Shown one piece after another: positions 27,738-37,622 of a stretch of 64,000 nucleotides of DNA. Under the pieces are notes generated by a model, which did no database searches, had not been told where the DNA came from, and worked only from the letters and a program-made list of their open reading frames with translations. Both the position numbers and the translations under genes were made by a program. Source of the stretch: JAFGTX01 sp942492225 (GTDB lineage: Bacteria; Bacillota; Clostridia; Peptostreptococcales; Acidaminobacteraceae); the NCBI GenBank assembly GCA_942492225.1, contig CALODS010000013.1:74973-138972 (forward strand), written 5' to 3'. Numbering within the stretch: the first letter of the stretch is position 1; each line of letters opens with the position of its first letter.

Positions 27738-28742
27738 TTAATCCTCCTTTTTATTGATTTCAAGTTCAAAGTTTTTATTTTCAGTATACAAATGACATTC
27801 AGCAAAATGCGTTTGAGAAAAATCTATGCGTTTTGGTTTTTCTGTTTTACAAATTTCCAGAGCATAATCACAACGATCACAGAATGTGCATCCTTTTGGC
27901 AAATTATAAGGATCTGACATCAAGCCACGAATCGGTTTTAATTCCGCTCTTCTACTATCAATATTAGGAATAGAATTAAATAACCCTTCCGTATAAGGAT
28001 GTTTTGTATTTCTAAATATTTCTTCTAAACGACCTTGTTCAACAACACGTCCAGCGTACATAATCGCAACGTCATCGCATACTTCAGCCACAACACCCAA
28101 GTCATGGGTAATTAAAAGCATCGCCATTTCATATTTGATTTTTAACTCTTTCATAAGTTCAAGCACTTGTGCTTGAATCGTTACATCTAAAGCAGTCGTT
28201 GGTTCATCTGCAATCAAAAGCTTTGGACTACATGAAAGTGCAATTGCTATAACAACTCTCTGCTTCATTCCACCAGAAAATTGATGGGGAAACTCACCCA
28301 TTCTTGCACCTGGAATACCTACAATCTCAAGCATTTCTTTTGCTTTTTCATTGGCATCTGTCGTCGACAACTTTTGATGAATCATAATAGCCTCTGCGAT
28401 TTGATCCCCAACACTAATAACAGGGTTTAAAGCCGTCATCGGATCTTGGAATATCATAGAAATAATATTTCCACGTAATTTTTCCATCTCTTTTTCAGAT
28501 GCTTTCATTATATCAATACCATCTAACTCTATATAACCAGACTTAACAACACCTGGAGGTGATGGAATTAGTTTTAATAATGAAAGTGCTGTCGTAGTTT
28601 TACCTGCACCTGTTTCTCCTACAAGACCCAGTGTTCTCCCTTTATCAATCGTAATATTTATACCATTAACGGCCTCAACAACGCCGTCATCTGTTTCATA
28701 ATGAATGACTAAATCTTTTATTTTCAATAAATTATCGCTCAT
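27738..28742 (-). CDS. oppD: Oligopeptide/dipeptide ABC transporter ATP-binding protein
   Basis: This 334-residue ATPase has Walker A GETGAGKTT, Q-loop FQDPMTALNP, signature SGGMKQR, Walker B LLIADEPTTALDVT and the His switch THDLGVV. The C-terminal cysteine motif CTFCDRCDYALEIC is typical of the OppD/DppD group. It directly follows oppC and directly precedes the broken oppF, so it energises the OppBC channel. A GGAGG site lies before the ATG. Confidence 0.94.
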   Translation of the reverse strand: MSDNLLKIKDLVIHYETDDGVVEAVNGINITIDKGRTLGLVGETGAGKTTTALSLLKLIPSPPGVVKSGYIELDGIDIMKASEKEMEKLRGNIISMIFQDPMTALNPVISVGDQIAEAIMIHQKLSTTDANEKAKEMLEIVGIPGARMGEFPHQFSGGMKQRVVIAIALSCSPKLLIADEPTTALDVTIQAQVLELMKELKIKYEMAMLLITHDLGVVAEVCDDVAIMYAGRVVEQGRLEEIFRNTKHPYTEGLFNSIPNIDSRRAELKPIRGLMSDPYNLPKGCTFCDRCDYALEICKTEKPKRIDFSQTHFAECHLYTENKNFELEINKKED

Positions 28743-28753
28743 GTGTTTGCCTC

Positions 28754-29650
28754 CTATTTCAACTTAGGATCGAGCGCATCTCTTAAACCATCGCCGATTA
28801 AGTTTAGTGATAAAACTGCAAGAACTATTGCAAGACCCGGGAACAATACAATATACATTTGATCACGCATATACTGACGTCCTCCTGCTAACATACTTCC
28901 CCACTCTGGTGTCGGTGGTTGAACACCAAGACCGATGAAACTCAATGAAGCGGTTGCCATAATTGCTGTCGCTACTTTTAATGTTGCATAAACAATAATT
29001 GGTGCCATCGAGTTGGGTAGAACATGTTTAAGAATAATCACATGATCTTTTGCACCAATCGCTTTAGCAGCTTCAATAAACTCCTGATCTTTAACACTTA
29101 ATATTGCTGCACGTACGACTCTAGCAAAACCAGGTATATTAGAAATCCCTACGGCAATCATCAAGTTTATAAAACTGGATCCTAATGCAGAAACAATAGT
29201 AATAGCCAGTAATATTGCAGGAATAGCAAGGAGTACGTCTAGTACTCTCATAATAGCATTGTCTAATTTACCCCCATAGTATCCTGCAATGGCGCCAAGA
29301 AAACCACCAATTGACAGAGCAATACCAACTGAAATAACACCAACAAACAATGAAATTCTTGTGCCGTAAACAATTCTATAAAATATATCTCGTCCGTACT
29401 CGTCTGTACCAAACCAGTGTTCTGAACTTGGTGACTCCAGTCTTTCAGGAATATTCAATTTTATAACTTGTGTATCATAATCAGCAATAAGTGGCGCAAA
29501 TAATGCCATACATACAAACATAAAAATTAATACAAGGCCTGCCATCGCTGCTTTACTCTTTTTTAGTCGTTTCCAAACATCAGCAGATTGGCTGCGTTTT
29601 TTTGTTTTTACAATGTCTTCTGCTTTTAAAGTATCTACAGTTGTACTCAT
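28754..29650 (-). CDS. oppC: Oligopeptide/dipeptide ABC transporter permease
   Basis: About 298 residues with the OppC/DppC N-terminal helix, FGTDEYGRDIFYRIVYGTRISL, five to six further membrane segments and the EAA loop EAAKAIGAKDHVIILKHVLPN. It pairs with OppB to form the membrane channel. I start at MSTTVDTLK, after GGGAGG, three codons inside the longest open frame. It follows oppB by about 14 bases. Confidence 0.94.
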   Translation of the reverse strand: MSTTVDTLKAEDIVKTKKRSQSADVWKRLKKSKAAMAGLVLIFMFVCMALFAPLIADYDTQVIKLNIPERLESPSSEHWFGTDEYGRDIFYRIVYGTRISLFVGVISVGIALSIGGFLGAIAGYYGGKLDNAIMRVLDVLLAIPAILLAITIVSALGSSFINLMIAVGISNIPGFARVVRAAILSVKDQEFIEAAKAIGAKDHVIILKHVLPNSMAPIIVYATLKVATAIMATASLSFIGLGVQPPTPEWGSMLAGGRQYMRDQMYIVLFPGLAIVLAVLSLNLIGDGLRDALDPKLK

Positions 29651-29664
29651 TTTACACAACCTCC

Positions 29665-30591
29665 CTAACTATAATTTGATTTAATTCTTGGATCAATATA
29701 AGCATATAGAATATCTATTAATAAATTTACTAAACTAAATGCCAAGGCAAATATAATAATACACCCAAGCACCATCGGTGTATCTTTTCTCTGAATCGAT
29801 TCAACCATTAATCGGCCAATTCCAGGCCATGAAAATACAGTCTCTGTTAGTACAGCGCCTCCAAGTAGTACACCAAATTCCAGTCCAATTACAGTAATTG
29901 CTGGAATTAAAGCATTCTTAAGTGCATGTTTTCTAATAACAACGCTACGACTAACACCTTTTGCTTTTGCAGTGTTAATGTAATCTTGTCTTATAACTTC
30001 CAACATAGACGATCGTGTTGTTCTCGTTATACTTGCTGTTGAAGCTATAGCAAGAGTAAACGCAGGTAATATTAAACTACGGATGCCCTCCATACCACCG
30101 GATGGAAACCATCCAAGTTTTAACGAAAAGGCTATAATAAGTATAAGTCCAGTCCAAAATGATGGCATTGATATACCAATGAGCGCTATAATCATGCCAA
30201 CATTATCAAATATTGAATATTGCCTAGTAGCTGATATAACACCAATAGGTATAGAGATTAAAACTGATAAGAATATTGCTGATACAGTTAACTTAAATGT
30301 ATTTGGAAATCGTTGACCAATTTCCGTTGATACTTTCTTACCTGTTGAATAAGATTCCCCCATGTCGCCAGTTAGTATATCACCCATGTATCGGCCGTAT
30401 TGAACGAATACTGGATCATTAAAGCCCATTTCTTCATTTAATTCAATTATCGCTTGTTCTGTTGCACCAACGCCTAAAATATTAGCCGCAACATCACCTG
30501 GTGTTAAGCTGATAATAAAAAATACAAGAAAGGTTACCCCAAGCATAACTGGAATCATCATCAGAAGTCTTCTTAAAATATATTTTGACAT
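29665..30591 (-). CDS. oppB: Oligopeptide/dipeptide ABC transporter permease
   Basis: This 308-residue protein opens YILRRLLMMIPVMLGVTFLVF, the classic OppB/DppB start, and has the EAA loop NTAKAKGVSRSVVIRKHALKNAL plus ETVFSWPGIGRLM. About six membrane segments are visible. TTGGAGGAATT precedes the ATG. It sits between the binding protein gene (past a stem-loop) and oppC. Confidence 0.95.
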   Translation of the reverse strand: MSKYILRRLLMMIPVMLGVTFLVFFIISLTPGDVAANILGVGATEQAIIELNEEMGFNDPVFVQYGRYMGDILTGDMGESYSTGKKVSTEIGQRFPNTFKLTVSAIFLSVLISIPIGVISATRQYSIFDNVGMIIALIGISMPSFWTGLILIIAFSLKLGWFPSGGMEGIRSLILPAFTLAIASTASITRTTRSSMLEVIRQDYINTAKAKGVSRSVVIRKHALKNALIPAITVIGLEFGVLLGGAVLTETVFSWPGIGRLMVESIQRKDTPMVLGCIIIFALAFSLVNLLIDILYAYIDPRIKSNYS

Positions 30592-30641
30592 AATTCCTCC
30601 AATTCATTATTAATCCTTATAAATAATGTTTTACTTTATAA

Positions 30642-30670
30642 CACGGTACAGTCACTAAAACCGTACCGTG
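30642..30670 (-). promoter_or_regulatory. Stem-loop between oppA and oppB
   Basis: CACGGTAC at 30642 pairs with GTACCGTG at 30663 around a 13-base loop, without a strong T-run. Such hairpins after binding-protein genes commonly protect the upstream message, giving more binding protein than permease; here that is inference. Confidence 0.55.
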
Positions 30671-30710
30671 CCTTAATTGTTCTTTATTAACTAACGTTTT
30701 AAATTATATT

Positions 30711-32273
30711 TTAGTAATGTAATTTTTGTAAGTTTAAAAGTCCTTGTGGAGATAATTCTACACCTTGAAGATCTTTGTTTGCACCAATTACTGCATTCTT
30801 AACAAATAATGGTGTGTTTGCTGCTATTTCATTGTTAATGTAATCATGAATATCATTGTATAATGCTTCACGCTTAGCAAGGTCTAATTCTTCTCTAGCG
30901 CCTTTTAATAGGTCATCCATTTTAGGGTCTACAACACGCGCAAAGTTCATTCCGCCAACGTTACCTGAGAAGTAATGAGGTGTAAGTGTTGCATCTGGAT
31001 CTGGGTTCGATGTCCAGCTAAGTACATATCCTTCTTCATCGCCTTTTAATAAAAGATCAATATAAGTACCCCATTCGTACATTTCAATTGTTGCCTTAAC
31101 ACCAACATCTAAAAGGTTTGCTTGAATAACTTCTGCGATTCTCTTTCTTTCATCTCCAGAAGCCCAAATTTTCATTTCAAATCCGTCTGCATAACCAGCA
31201 GCTGCTAATAATTCTTTAGCTTTTTCTGGATTGTATGAGTATGGTCCAGCTTTGTAACCTAAAAACGAAGGTGCCATTACAGAATCTGCAACGATACCAG
31301 CGCCATCGATTGCTACGATCATTACTGATTCTTTATCGATTGCATATTGAATCGCTTGACGTACTTGTAAGTTGTCAAATGGAGCCTTTTCAGTGTTTAC
31401 ACCAAACCATGCAAAACTTGTAGATGGTTTTTGGTATAAAGTAAGATTATCTGCATCTTCTACTTTATTTGCATCTAGTGCTTGAAGTTCCATAACAACA
31501 TCCACTTCGCCAGTTTCTAAAGCGATTGTTCTAGAAGTACCTTCAGGAATAACACGGAAAGTTATTGTAGAAGATTGTCCCATATTATCTGCATCAAAGT
31601 AATCATCATTTTTTGTTAATACAACTTTGTCACCTGATACCCACTCAACAAATTTGTAAGGACCAGAACCGATTGGGTTCATAAAATTATCGTCAGACTC
31701 TAAGTATGCTTTAGGCATAATAGAAGTTCCAGCGTGAACAAGTGTATAAAGGAATGGTGCAAATGCTGATTTTGTAGTTACTTTAATCGTATAAGTATCT
31801 ACAACTTCAAATGATTCTACTTCACTTAATACTTGTTGCACTTTTGGTTGCTCTAAAGAACGCTCAAAACTTGCTTTTACATCTTCAGCTGTTAATTCAG
31901 TTCCATCATGGAACATTACGCCTTCTTTAATCTTAATTAACCATTCTGTATCAGATGGTTGTTCCCAACTTTCAGCAAGATCTGCTACAACTTCAAAATC
32001 TGTGTTTAATTTAAATAAACGGTTATATAATAAGAATGAAACCGCTTCTGATTTTGTATCGTTGTGACCTTGTGGGTCAAGAGAAGCAATATCTGCAGCT
32101 AAAGCTACTGTGATATCTTCTTTTACCACTTTTGGTACTTCTGGCGTTGTTTCTTCTGCTTGTTCAGTTGGTTCTGTAGTAGGTTCAGTCGTTTCAGCTG
32201 GCTTCGCACAACCCGCAAATGAACCAAGTACTAACATAAGTACTAATAGTAACGATAAATTTCTTTTCAACAT
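30711..32273 (-). CDS. oppA: Peptide ABC transporter substrate-binding lipoprotein
   Basis: About 520 residues: a lipoprotein signal with lipobox GSFAGC, a Thr/Glu-rich linker, then a family 5 extracellular solute-binding domain (ITVALAADIASLDPQGHND; WLIKIKEGVMFHDGTELTAEDVKAS; PFDNLQVRQAIQYAIDKESV). It delivers peptides to OppBC from outside the cell. I start at MLKRNLSLLLV, after AGAGGAGATTAT. With two peptidase genes upstream, the whole operon looks devoted to taking up and degrading peptides. Confidence 0.93.
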   Translation of the reverse strand: MLKRNLSLLLVLMLVLGSFAGCAKPAETTEPTTEPTEQAEETTPEVPKVVKEDITVALAADIASLDPQGHNDTKSEAVSFLLYNRLFKLNTDFEVVADLAESWEQPSDTEWLIKIKEGVMFHDGTELTAEDVKASFERSLEQPKVQQVLSEVESFEVVDTYTIKVTTKSAFAPFLYTLVHAGTSIMPKAYLESDDNFMNPIGSGPYKFVEWVSGDKVVLTKNDDYFDADNMGQSSTITFRVIPEGTSRTIALETGEVDVVMELQALDANKVEDADNLTLYQKPSTSFAWFGVNTEKAPFDNLQVRQAIQYAIDKESVMIVAIDGAGIVADSVMAPSFLGYKAGPYSYNPEKAKELLAAAGYADGFEMKIWASGDERKRIAEVIQANLLDVGVKATIEMYEWGTYIDLLLKGDEEGYVLSWTSNPDPDATLTPHYFSGNVGGMNFARVVDPKMDDLLKGAREELDLAKREALYNDIHDYINNEIAANTPLFVKNAVIGANKDLQGVELSPQGLLNLQKLHY

Positions 32274-32327
32274 ATAATCTCCTCTTTTCATTTTTTTATA
32301 TTAAAAGGGATACCCTTTCAATAACAC

Positions 32328-33386
32328 TTAAAATTGTTGCATATACGCAACTAAGACCTCTTCAAGTTGATGAATAGATGCTATTTCAACATACTCTTCA
32401 TCACCATGCCAATAATTCCCCGTTGGTCCAAATTCTATAACAGGAATTCCTTTCTCTGCATAAAAACGACCATCTGATCCACCATGTTGCACCGCATATG
32501 CACAGGTCACACCAGTAATTGATTCTAAAACTTTCGTGAAATCTTGAACATACGTGTTATCAAGACGTGTTGCAACACCTGGTTCAATTACATTAACATT
32601 TATTTTTCCATCAACTACCTCTTCGATAGCTTTGATAATATCATAAGGATCTAAGAATGGAACATACCGTATATCCAAACCCATGATACAACTATCGGGT
32701 ACGCGATTATAAATATCGCCACCATTGATAAATGCGAGATTTAAACTTGAATGATCATAAAACTCTGACCCTTCAGCAAGTATAGGTAAACGCTCAATTT
32801 TAGTGAAGTTTTCATAAGCTTTTGATATCGCATTAACCCCTTGCCAAGGTCTTGATCCATGGGCTGAAACACCTTCCGTTACAATATCAACGCGAATGAT
32901 TCCTTTTGATTGTAATGATATATTCATATTGGTTGGTTCTGTACAAATAACAAAATCACCAGTATAACCTAACTCGACCAAATGACGACTGCAATGAATC
33001 CCACCTGTTTCTTCATCACTTACTAACTGTAACATGATTTTATTGTTTAGAGGTTCGTTTTTTAGCTTAATAAATGCTTGAAGCATTGCAACACAACCAC
33101 TTTTCATGTCTGCACTACCTCTACCAATTATTCGACCATTGCACTCTACCGGATCAAATTGATCCTTATTTCCTGAAACTACATCTAAGTGGCCATTTAA
33201 AATTAGTGTTTTATCGCCCGATCCAATAGCTGTTACAAAACTATGAAACCCATTATTATCTATTAATTCCCCTTCGACACCATACTTACGCAAATAGTTA
33301 ATGCAATAGTCAATTGCTTCATTTGCGCCTTCCCGTGTCGATGAATCAATTTTAATTAAATCTTTTAACAAGCTAACTGAATCCAT
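32328..33386 (-). CDS. M20-family metallopeptidase/deacylase
   Basis: This 352-residue enzyme belongs to the ArgE/DapE/CPG2 group of zinc hydrolases. Metal ligands and catalytic residues are visible in LNGHLDVVSGN, GRGSADMKSG and VSDEETGGIH, and the C-terminal histidine in NYWHGDEEYV. It probably splits an acylated amino acid or dipeptide in the cytoplasm. Its start overlaps the 3' end of the S9 peptidase gene by 14 bases, and the opp genes follow, so it likely handles peptides imported by them. Confidence 0.9.
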   Translation of the reverse strand: MDSVSLLKDLIKIDSSTREGANEAIDYCINYLRKYGVEGELIDNNGFHSFVTAIGSGDKTLILNGHLDVVSGNKDQFDPVECNGRIIGRGSADMKSGCVAMLQAFIKLKNEPLNNKIMLQLVSDEETGGIHCSRHLVELGYTGDFVICTEPTNMNISLQSKGIIRVDIVTEGVSAHGSRPWQGVNAISKAYENFTKIERLPILAEGSEFYDHSSLNLAFINGGDIYNRVPDSCIMGLDIRYVPFLDPYDIIKAIEEVVDGKINVNVIEPGVATRLDNTYVQDFTKVLESITGVTCAYAVQHGGSDGRFYAEKGIPVIEFGPTGNYWHGDEEYVEIASIHQLEEVLVAYMQQF

Positions 33387-35301
33387 CTAACTGCTCCTCT
33401 TTTAAGTAGGTGTTAAACCAACTTAATATTTCTTGATACCTTTTTTTCCTACTTCTTGGTTTACCTTTACCAGATAATCCATGATTTTCACCATCGAACA
33501 AACAAAATTTTGATGGCACTCCTAGGTAATTAAGTGCACTATACATATTAAGAGATTCAGTATAATGACATCTATAATCACATTTACCATGAATAAATAA
33601 GGTTGGTGTTGTCACTTGGTCCGCCTTCATTATCGGTGAGTTATTCAAATAAAGAGTCGGATTCGTCCAAAAGTCATCTCTATTGCCCATATACTCATAC
33701 ACAAATTTGTAACCAATATCCGAAGATGTAAATGCTGTAATCATATTACTGATGCCTCTTTCTGAAACCGCTGCCTTAAATCTCTTGGTTTGCGTGATGA
33801 TATAATTGGTCATCAATCCACCATATGACCCACCAGTTACACCTAGTGCTTGTCCATCCATCTGTGGGTAGTTCTCTAATACGACATCTGTAAATGTCAT
33901 TAATTGTTCATAAGGAACATCAAGAAAGTGACCTCTAATATTTGCAAAATCATCACCACGACCATCACTCCCTATAGGATTGGCAAAATAAACAAAATAG
34001 CCATTGGCACATAAGAGTTGAACATCATGCATAAACACATTTGAAAAAATCGTTTTTGGTCCACCGTGTATAATTAATACGCCCGGATACTTCTTATGTT
34101 CTTCCATGTGAACAGGTTTAAAAACATAGCCTTCTATCTCAATACCATCTGATATAAAAGTATTTTTCTCTCCTTCTGATAACGCATACGTCTTAATCCA
34201 TTTATTATTATCCGTTAATGGTATAAGTGTCCCATTGCTAAATAAATAAAGTTCATGTAAATCAAGATCCTTCAATCCACACATTAATATACCTTGCTCA
34301 ATGACTTGATAACTATCAATCTTCTTCAACCCTGTTTCAATAATGCTATGTGTACCATCTAGTAGAGTCTTATAAAGTACATCTCGATCCCTTTCAACTC
34401 TTATATGGTAGAATCCATCTTTATATTTTGAGACAGGTTTAGATGAAGAACAACTACTGTCTGTAATAACAGCGCATATTTCATTGCTTTTATCAATAAA
34501 CGCTCCAAGCCTTTCAAAGGTCATCTCCTCTGTATTAATTAAATATAATTGCTGATTATCATTTCGACTTCTAACTCGTAAATCCGTCCCAGTAAAAATC
34601 AATCTATTCGACGTCATTGATTTAATAAATCCAATTCGGTAATGTCCATTTGTATATTTTTTTAATGAATCATTATTCATATCATATGTATATACATCTG
34701 AATCAATTGATTCTAATTGTTGTATTTTAAAAGCAGTAAACATAATTCTATTATTTAATCCATCAAAATCAATTTGATCCACATTCATGTCTAAAGATGT
34801 AATTATTTTAATTTCTTTGCCATCATAACTCGATTTGAACAATCCAGTAATTCGTTCACCAACAACACCAACTCCTTCGTTATAGAAAGGACCCGTTTGA
34901 CTACAAGCGGCACATGTCGTTTCATCCTTTTGTTGAATGTCCGCTGCAAAGTAAATGTCCTTTTCATTCAAGAACGTATCTTTTAAGTCAAAAGGAAATG
35001 AAATAATTTCTTCTACTACTTTTGTATCAATATCATAGGAATAAAGATAAGTTTGTTCATCCTTTTTTACTTTTAAAACCAGTAAATCTTCTTTAAAGAA
35101 AAAACCATAAGGTTGGACATCAACTGATAAATAGTCTATACTTTTATTCTCTATATTCATTAATACAACTCGACTATTAATCGTATTGACACCTTCATTT
35201 AAATTGTTTTCAAAATAGGCGCAATAGGTTTCACTCTTATTTGTTTCTAAATTTCTCAACACTCTATTTTTTAGAAAATCTTCTGTTTGAAGTAGCTTCA
35301 C
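33373..35301 (-). CDS. S9-family serine peptidase (acylaminoacyl-peptidase type)
   Basis: The 642-residue protein has an N-terminal seven-bladed-propeller-like half and a C-terminal alpha/beta hydrolase half. The triad can be placed as Ser in GVTGGSYGGLMTNY, Asp in FIHGKCDYRCHYTES and His in DGENHGLSGKGKPRS. It cleaves short peptides. The start codon is GTG, nine bases after GGAGGTG. It is the first gene after the sigma-54 promoter and begins the peptidase-opp operon. Confidence 0.9.
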   Translation of the reverse strand: MKLLQTEDFLKNRVLRNLETNKSETYCAYFENNLNEGVNTINSRVVLMNIENKSIDYLSVDVQPYGFFFKEDLLVLKVKKDEQTYLYSYDIDTKVVEEIISFPFDLKDTFLNEKDIYFAADIQQKDETTCAACSQTGPFYNEGVGVVGERITGLFKSSYDGKEIKIITSLDMNVDQIDFDGLNNRIMFTAFKIQQLESIDSDVYTYDMNNDSLKKYTNGHYRIGFIKSMTSNRLIFTGTDLRVRSRNDNQQLYLINTEEMTFERLGAFIDKSNEICAVITDSSCSSSKPVSKYKDGFYHIRVERDRDVLYKTLLDGTHSIIETGLKKIDSYQVIEQGILMCGLKDLDLHELYLFSNGTLIPLTDNNKWIKTYALSEGEKNTFISDGIEIEGYVFKPVHMEEHKKYPGVLIIHGGPKTIFSNVFMHDVQLLCANGYFVYFANPIGSDGRGDDFANIRGHFLDVPYEQLMTFTDVVLENYPQMDGQALGVTGGSYGGLMTNYIITQTKRFKAAVSERGISNMITAFTSSDIGYKFVYEYMGNRDDFWTNPTLYLNNSPIMKADQVTTPTLFIHGKCDYRCHYTESLNMYSALNYLGVPSKFCLFDGENHGLSGKGKPRSRKKRYQEILSWFNTYLKEEQLDGFS

Positions 35302-35340
35302 TAAATTTACACCTCCATTTATGTGTACACAGTATTATTA

Positions 35341-35358
35341 AAGCAATTACCGTGCCAA
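35341..35358 (-). promoter_or_regulatory. Sigma-54 (-24/-12) promoter of the peptidase-opp operon
   Basis: Read leftwards the sequence TTGGCACGGTAATTGCTT matches TGGCAC-N5-TTGCW, with GG and GC ten bases apart as required. It is about 40 bases before the S9 peptidase start. Nearby TGTAAACTTT and TGTAACTTTA could be activator-binding half-sites, though that is weak. Confidence 0.88.
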
Positions 35359-35446
35359 AATGTAAACTTTTTGTAACTTTATATAATAATTCAGCTTTTA
35401 AACCCATCGTGTTATACTTATCATATGATTGCAAGGAGGTTGCTTT

Positions 35447-37519
35447 ATGAAGTCGATTGCCCTAATTTCTGATTCTATTTATAGACGGAAAAGATTAGAT
35501 ACCTTTGATTCTATTTTAAAAACAAATATCGAGGAAGTTTTTGCTGATAATGTCTTAGTAAATAATTATTACATAGACTCTTTTACACCTAATTTAAAAA
35601 TCAAAGAAGACCTTGTTATTGTAATGGCTGAAAGTCGTGCGCTCAAAGTTAAAGAATATGTCATCAATCAAAACAATATTATTGTTGCTGAAAGAACCTT
35701 TATGAAAGATGCTGTTTTTCCTTTATTTTCAATCCCTGACAATACGGACATACTTGTTGTTAACGACTCCATCGAAACAGTTCTAGAGTCTGTTTCCACA
35801 CTAAATCATTCAAGAAAAAGAAACATTAACTTTATCCCTTTTGAACCAGGAAAAGACTATCATCATATTAAATATGCCGTCTCTCCAAATGTAGGAGAAT
35901 TGGTACCTGATTATATTGAAAATGTTTTTAATATCAACAATAGAGTTCTTGATATCTCGACCATGTTACTCATTATAAGCAAGTTGCATCTAAACAACCT
36001 AGACATCCAAAAAAGACTCTATAATTACTATCAAAAGATATTAAGTTCAAATGATGGCATTATTGATAATTACAATAACTTACTTGAAAAAACAGAAGAA
36101 ATTGATATCCTTTTAAACCTGTCACACGATGGTATTTTACTGACAGATAAAGAGGGTAAAATCATTATTTCAAACAAAAAATTTAATGATCTATTTGGTA
36201 TTGTCGGATCTATCAACAATAAAAAACTTCAAGAAATCATTCCCGAATTATCTTTCGAAAAATATTTTGACGGAGATTTTAGTGATGAACTTATTTCGTT
36301 CAAGAAAAAATATATCAATTTAGAAAAGAAAGACATCGTTCATTTTTACAATGATAACCGCATGTACTTTAACTTTCAAGAAGTTACTTACATCAAAAAA
36401 CTCGAACAAAACCTCACACAAAAACTAAGAGAAAAAGGCCAAATTGCCCGTTATAATTTTGATGATATCGTCAGAGAATCCCACAAGATGGAGACGATTA
36501 TTAATATCTCTAAAAAAATAGCTGCAACTGATTTAACCGTCTTTATCACTGGCGAAAGTGGAACAGGAAAAGAAGTTCTTGCTCAAGCAATTCACAACGC
36601 TTCGGACAGGAAAAATCAACCATTTATCGCCATAAATGGCGCTGCAATACCAGACAATCTATTAGAAAGTGAATTATTCGGCTATGTTAATGGCTCCTTC
36701 ACAGGTGCACTTAAAGGCGGGAAGCAAGGACTATTTGAAAAAGCCAATAACGGGACTATTTTCTTAGATGAGATTGGTGATATGCCTAAATACCTTCAAT
36801 CAAAGCTCCTGCGCGTGCTTCAAGAACAGCAAATCACGCCTATTGGGTCCGACAAAATGATAGATATAGACGTCCGTGTTATAGCAGCGACCAACAAAGA
36901 TCCTATTACGATGATCACAGATGGGAGTTTTAGAAAAGACCTATTTTACCGTCTTAACGTCTTCCCAGTACATCTGCCACCACTTCGAGATCGGGTTGAA
37001 GACTTAGATGTTCTACTCCATCATTTCACCAAAAATAGATTTACTTTCTCTCAAGAATGTATTGATTTATTTCATCAACACGATTGGCCAGGCAATATAA
37101 GAGAACTCCTAAATATTTCTCAGTATATTTCAATACTTGAAGATCACTCAACTGTTGAAATAGAATCATTACCAATCTATTTAACCAACAGTGTCGGTGA
37201 TACATCAATAAGAAAGGATCATAAGCAATTTGAAAAAGAGCGTTTAATTATCGAGGAGAAAACTGATATTGCAACAGCTATAGAAGTCCTTGAGAAGGTC
37301 CGTTTATTGAACGACATTCAAAAGACCGCAGGTAGAAAACATTTGCTAGAATTGTTTGAAAAAACAGGAACACCATTACAAGAAAGTTATTTGAGAAGGA
37401 CACTACTTGCCTTAGAATGGGCGCAGTTAATTGTTATAAAACAAGCACGAAGTGGGAGTTATATTACTGCTTTAGGGAAATCTTTCTTAAGCAGTTTTAA
37501 TAAACAGGTAATTTTATAG
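35447..37519 (+). CDS. Sigma-54-dependent activator, PrpR-like N-terminus
   Basis: This 690-residue regulator has an N-terminal PrpR-type sensory region (1-190), a PAS-like part (near 220-310), and an AAA+ domain with Walker A GESGTGKE, the sigma-54 contact loop written GSFTGA (usual GAFTGA), Walker B IFLDEIGD and R-finger region NVFPVHLPPLRDR. The C-terminus is not the usual Fis helix-turn-helix but a winged-helix-like segment (LRRTLLALEWAQLIVIKQARSGSYITALG). It is divergent from, and very likely activates, the operon behind the sigma-54 promoter. GCAAGGAGG precedes the ATG. Confidence 0.9.
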   Translation: MKSIALISDSIYRRKRLDTFDSILKTNIEEVFADNVLVNNYYIDSFTPNLKIKEDLVIVMAESRALKVKEYVINQNNIIVAERTFMKDAVFPLFSIPDNTDILVVNDSIETVLESVSTLNHSRKRNINFIPFEPGKDYHHIKYAVSPNVGELVPDYIENVFNINNRVLDISTMLLIISKLHLNNLDIQKRLYNYYQKILSSNDGIIDNYNNLLEKTEEIDILLNLSHDGILLTDKEGKIIISNKKFNDLFGIVGSINNKKLQEIIPELSFEKYFDGDFSDELISFKKKYINLEKKDIVHFYNDNRMYFNFQEVTYIKKLEQNLTQKLREKGQIARYNFDDIVRESHKMETIINISKKIAATDLTVFITGESGTGKEVLAQAIHNASDRKNQPFIAINGAAIPDNLLESELFGYVNGSFTGALKGGKQGLFEKANNGTIFLDEIGDMPKYLQSKLLRVLQEQQITPIGSDKMIDIDVRVIAATNKDPITMITDGSFRKDLFYRLNVFPVHLPPLRDRVEDLDVLLHHFTKNRFTFSQECIDLFHQHDWPGNIRELLNISQYISILEDHSTVEIESLPIYLTNSVGDTSIRKDHKQFEKERLIIEEKTDIATAIEVLEKVRLLNDIQKTAGRKHLLELFEKTGTPLQESYLRRTLLALEWAQLIVIKQARSGSYITALGKSFLSSFNKQVIL

Positions 37520-37577
37520 GTTTGGAGCTTACCTGTAAAACCTATTAATCAACCCGTTTGTGCATTCTAGAAAAATA

Positions 37578-37608
37578 GGAAATAACAACTCGTTATTTCC
37601 TTCTTTTT
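37578..37608 (+). terminator. Terminator of the activator gene
   Basis: GGAAATAAC at 37578 pairs with GTTATTTCC at 37592, followed by TTCTTTTT. Confidence 0.85.
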
Positions 37609-37622
37609 ATATCCAAAATCAA

